DNA from: Bacteroidota bacterium
Lineage (GTDB): Bacteria > Bacteroidota > Bacteroidia > Flavobacteriales_D > Crocinitomicaceae
Assembly (NCBI GenBank): GCA_016192075.1
Contig: JACPUU010000007.1
Span: forward strand, 62,001-126,000
Direction: 5' to 3'
Length of the DNA stretch: 64,000 nt
In this document: in pieces, positions 61,935-64,000 of the stretch
Numbering within the stretch: the first letter of the stretch is position 1
Layout of the letters: every line of letters begins with the position of its first letter
Position numbers and translations under genes: made by a program
The notes under the pieces: generated by a model
The model's database searches: none
What the model was told of the DNA's origin: nothing
What the model saw: the letters and a program-made list of their open reading frames with translations, nothing else

Positions 61935-62819
61935 ATGAACAGAATCTTGGTAACCGGGGCAACCGGCAATTTAGGAGCGTCCGTTGTTGACTTCCTGTTA
62001 AACAAAACAAATTCCACCCTTATCAGTGCGCTGGTGCGGGACCCGCAAAACGCAAAAGCGCTTGAACTGAAAGCAAAAGGCGTTGAAACCCGCACAGGTG
62101 ATTACAACGATTTTACCTCGCTGGTAAATGCGTTTAAGGGAATTGATAAATTGTATTTTGTTTCAGGCAGTGACATTCAAAACCGGTACAAACAACACGA
62201 AAATGTGGTTAAGGCCGCTAAAGAAGCAGGCGTAAAACAGGTTGTCTACACCAGCTTTTCGCGCAAAAATGAAACGGAAACATCCCCCATAGCCATGGTG
62301 GCTGATTCGCATATCCGCACTGAAAATCTGCTGAAAGCATCAGGACTGAACTACACCATTCTGAAACACGGAATTTACATGGATATGCTGCCGCTCTTTT
62401 TAGGAGATCAGGTTGTAAAATCAGGTGTTGCCTATTTCCCTGCCGGGGATGGAAAAGTTTCATTTACGCTGCGCAATGATATGGCTGAAGCTGCCGCCGT
62501 TATTCTGACAACCGAAGGTCATGCAAATAAAATCTACGACATGACAAATACCCAAACCGTTTCATTTTCTGAAATAGCCGCTGCAATTTCCAACGCATCC
62601 GGAACTGCTGTAACGTATGTCTCACCTGCTCCGGAAGAATACATTCAAACACTTTCATCAGCCGGTGTTCCCATGGAATATGTGGGCATGTTTGCCGGAT
62701 TTGCCGAAGCCTTTAAACAAGGTGAATTTGACCAGGTCAGTGACTTTATGGAATCATTGATTGGCCGGAAACCGACCAGCGTCAGCCAGTTTCTGTCACA
62801 GGTTTACACGCGGAATTAA
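61935..62819 (+). CDS. NmrA-like NAD(P)H-binding reductase (QorB-like)
   Basis: 294 residues from the ATG at 61935. Rossmann motif NRILVTGATGNLGASVVDFL, then KGVETRTGDYND, FVSGSDIQNR, QVVYTSFSRKNET, and LKHGIYMDMLPLF, as in QorB-type quinone reductases and NmrA-like proteins. The pairing with an HxlR regulator fits quinone/electrophile detoxification (inferred from known qorR-qorB arrangements). Confidence 0.88.
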   Translation: MNRILVTGATGNLGASVVDFLLNKTNSTLISALVRDPQNAKALELKAKGVETRTGDYNDFTSLVNAFKGIDKLYFVSGSDIQNRYKQHENVVKAAKEAGVKQVVYTSFSRKNETETSPIAMVADSHIRTENLLKASGLNYTILKHGIYMDMLPLFLGDQVVKSGVAYFPAGDGKVSFTLRNDMAEAAAVILTTEGHANKIYDMTNTQTVSFSEIAAAISNASGTAVTYVSPAPEEYIQTLSSAGVPMEYVGMFAGFAEAFKQGEFDQVSDFMESLIGRKPTSVSQFLSQVYTRN

Positions 62820-62844
62820 TTACTGCAGCAAATCATTCTGCTAC

Positions 62845-62880
62845 TGCCGGAAGTTGTTATTCAGCTTCCGGCATTTTTTT
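62845..62880 (+). terminator. Terminator after the reductase gene
   Basis: TGCCGGAAG ... CTTCCGGCA with a 7-T run. Confidence 0.9.
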
Positions 62881-63011
62881 GTACAGCAAAGTAGTCACGC
62901 CATGCAAATTTCAAGCCCTGTTTGTTTTTTTATTGCGCCGCCCGTTAAGTTTTGTATCTTTAAAAATGCGTTTAAACGCCGGATAAGACAAACCCTCAAA
63001 AACCAAAATTT

Positions 63012-63425
63012 ATGAACCCCATTCTCAGAAACATTTTAGCCGTAGTACTTGGCCTGATTGTTGGCAGTACCGTAAATATGGCTATCATTATGGCCAGCAG
63101 TTCCATTATTCCACCGCCTGAAGGTGTTGATGTTACCACCATGGAAGGACTAAAAGCATCCATGCACCTGTTTGAACCCAAACATTTTCTGATGCCCTTT
63201 CTGGCGCATGCACTTGGAACGCTGATTGGCGCAATGCTGGCTGCCCTGATAGCTGCCAGTCATAAAAAGCGTTTTGCCTTTGCCATAGGAATTGTTTTCC
63301 TGGCTGGCGGAATTGCGAATGTGTTTATGCTGCCGTCACCAACCTGGTTTGCCGTTACAGATATTGCACTGGCGTATATTCCTATGGCCTGGATTGCTTC
63401 AAAACTGGTGGTAAAAAAGGGCTGA
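63012..63425 (+). CDS. Small membrane protein, unknown
   Basis: 137 residues with four membrane helices (about 8-28, 60-80, 90-108, 114-132). MNPILRNILAVVLGLIVGST starts the first; the loop PPPEGVDVTTMEGLK separates it from the rest. Such proteins are common in Bacteroidota and lack a known function. TATCTTTA (62955-62962) is a near-consensus -7 element. Confidence 0.75.
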   Translation: MNPILRNILAVVLGLIVGSTVNMAIIMASSSIIPPPEGVDVTTMEGLKASMHLFEPKHFLMPFLAHALGTLIGAMLAALIAASHKKRFAFAIGIVFLAGGIANVFMLPSPTWFAVTDIALAYIPMAWIASKLVVKKG

Positions 63426-63531
63426 TACGTTTCACCTGTCGTTGATTTTTCCGATCAGCCTGCTGGCGGATAAATCTGAATCAGCCAAACGCATTACGGG
63501 ATAAAAAAGAGAAATACCAACACCTTACATT

Positions 63532-64000
63532 TTGAAATACATCACCCGCACTGTTTGGATTTTATCTGCCGTGAGCCTGCTCACAGATACGGCCAGTGAA
63601 ATGCTGTATCCGATTATGCCCATCTATTTAAAGACAATTGGTTTTTCGGTTGTGCTGATTGGTATACTGGAAGGTGTGGCAGAAGCAACAGCAGGTCTCA
63701 GCAAAGGTTATTTCGGCAAACGTTCAGACAGTTCAGGCAGGCGGGTACCGTTTGTTCAGCTGGGATATGCATTCAGTGCCGTTTCAAAACCCCTGATGGC
63801 CATTTTTACTTTTCCGCTCTGGATCTTTTTTGCACGCACCATTGATCGTTTTGGAAAAGGAATACGGACTGGTGCCCGCGATGCTATTCTTTCGGACGAA
63901 GCAACACCTGCCACCAAAGGAAAAATATTTGGTTTTCACCGCTCCATGGATACGTTTGGTGCTGTTTTGGGACCTTCACTGGCGCTGCTCTATTTGTATT
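63532..64000 (+). CDS. Major facilitator superfamily transporter (5' part)
   Basis: The first 156 residues of a protein continuing beyond the window, from a TTG start. Hydrophobic helices and the loop motifs AGLSKGYFGKRSDSSGRRVP and DRFGKGIRTGARDAILSD identify an MFS transporter of the group with an RTGARDA loop. Substrate cannot be inferred. Confidence 0.8.
   Translation, partial: MKYITRTVWILSAVSLLTDTASEMLYPIMPIYLKTIGFSVVLIGILEGVAEATAGLSKGYFGKRSDSSGRRVPFVQLGYAFSAVSKPLMAIFTFPLWIFFARTIDRFGKGIRTGARDAILSDEATPATKGKIFGFHRSMDTFGAVLGPSLALLYLY

Overview
The window is chromosomal DNA of a Bacteroidota bacterium, probably in or near Flavobacteriales; the lineage is inferred from gene content only. The evidence is type IX secretion (Por) sorting domains on three exported proteins, bacillithiol synthesis (BshC), family hallmarks such as DUF4494, DUF5606, the START-like protein next to LptF/LptG, and many promoters with the Bacteroidota -7 element TAnnTTTG (often with TTG about 20 bases upstream). 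Shine-Dalgarno sequences are mostly absent. I see no prophage, plasmid replication gene, rRNA or CRISPR array.

Layout. 1-6 kb (minus strand): a beta-propeller/SPOR protein (cut by the window edge), SirB1-like protein, nucleoside phosphorylase, bshC and two paralogous small membrane proteins; then a cyclophilin. 6.4-11.7 kb: flippase-like protein, POT-type transporter, MORN-repeat protein, an apparently intact subclass B1 metallo-beta-lactamase and a YjbR-like protein. 11.8-22.3 kb: large secreted CotH-kinase and beta-helix proteins with sorting domains, a first higBA pair, an OmpA-like protein, a membrane protein and a hydrolase. 22.6-27.7 kb: TonB-dependent receptor directly followed by a TPR/SpoIIE phosphatase whose last codons are caught in a 117-bp tandem repeat. 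27.9-32.1 kb: fabH, a TPR-like protein, a small Imm17-like membrane protein, a REP/RAYT locus and a tRNA-Met. 32.3-40.9 kb: START-like protein, LptF/LptG permease, two glycosyltransferases, RibBA with a degenerate cyclohydrolase half, a GT2, PdxH and DUF4494.

40.9-54.4 kb: secreted proteins and peptidases: a subtilase, a second subtilase with sorting domain, M3 oligopeptidase, and a compact four-gene envelope operon (two predicted beta-barrels, a secreted protein, an M48 metalloprotease). 54.6-56 kb: lpdA. 56.2-60.2 kb: an A+T-rich accessory stretch with an AbiTii-like protein, a second higBA, unknown small genes and a DUF6364/PIN toxin-antitoxin pair. 60.3-64 kb: regulators (Crp/Fnr, HxlR), a YCII protein, an NmrA-like reductase divergent from hxlR, a membrane protein and the start of an MFS transporter.

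The most notable observations are: decayed copies of the transposase 3' end joined to REP hairpins beside the RAYT gene; the 117-bp minisatellite that includes a stop codon; loss of all three zinc cysteines in the GTP cyclohydrolase II half of RibBA; a complete B1 beta-lactamase active site; two paralogous higBA operons with different operator palindromes; several genes with TAnnTTTG exactly four bases before the start codon, suggesting leaderless transcripts; and the four-gene envelope operon, which is the best candidate for an undescribed system.
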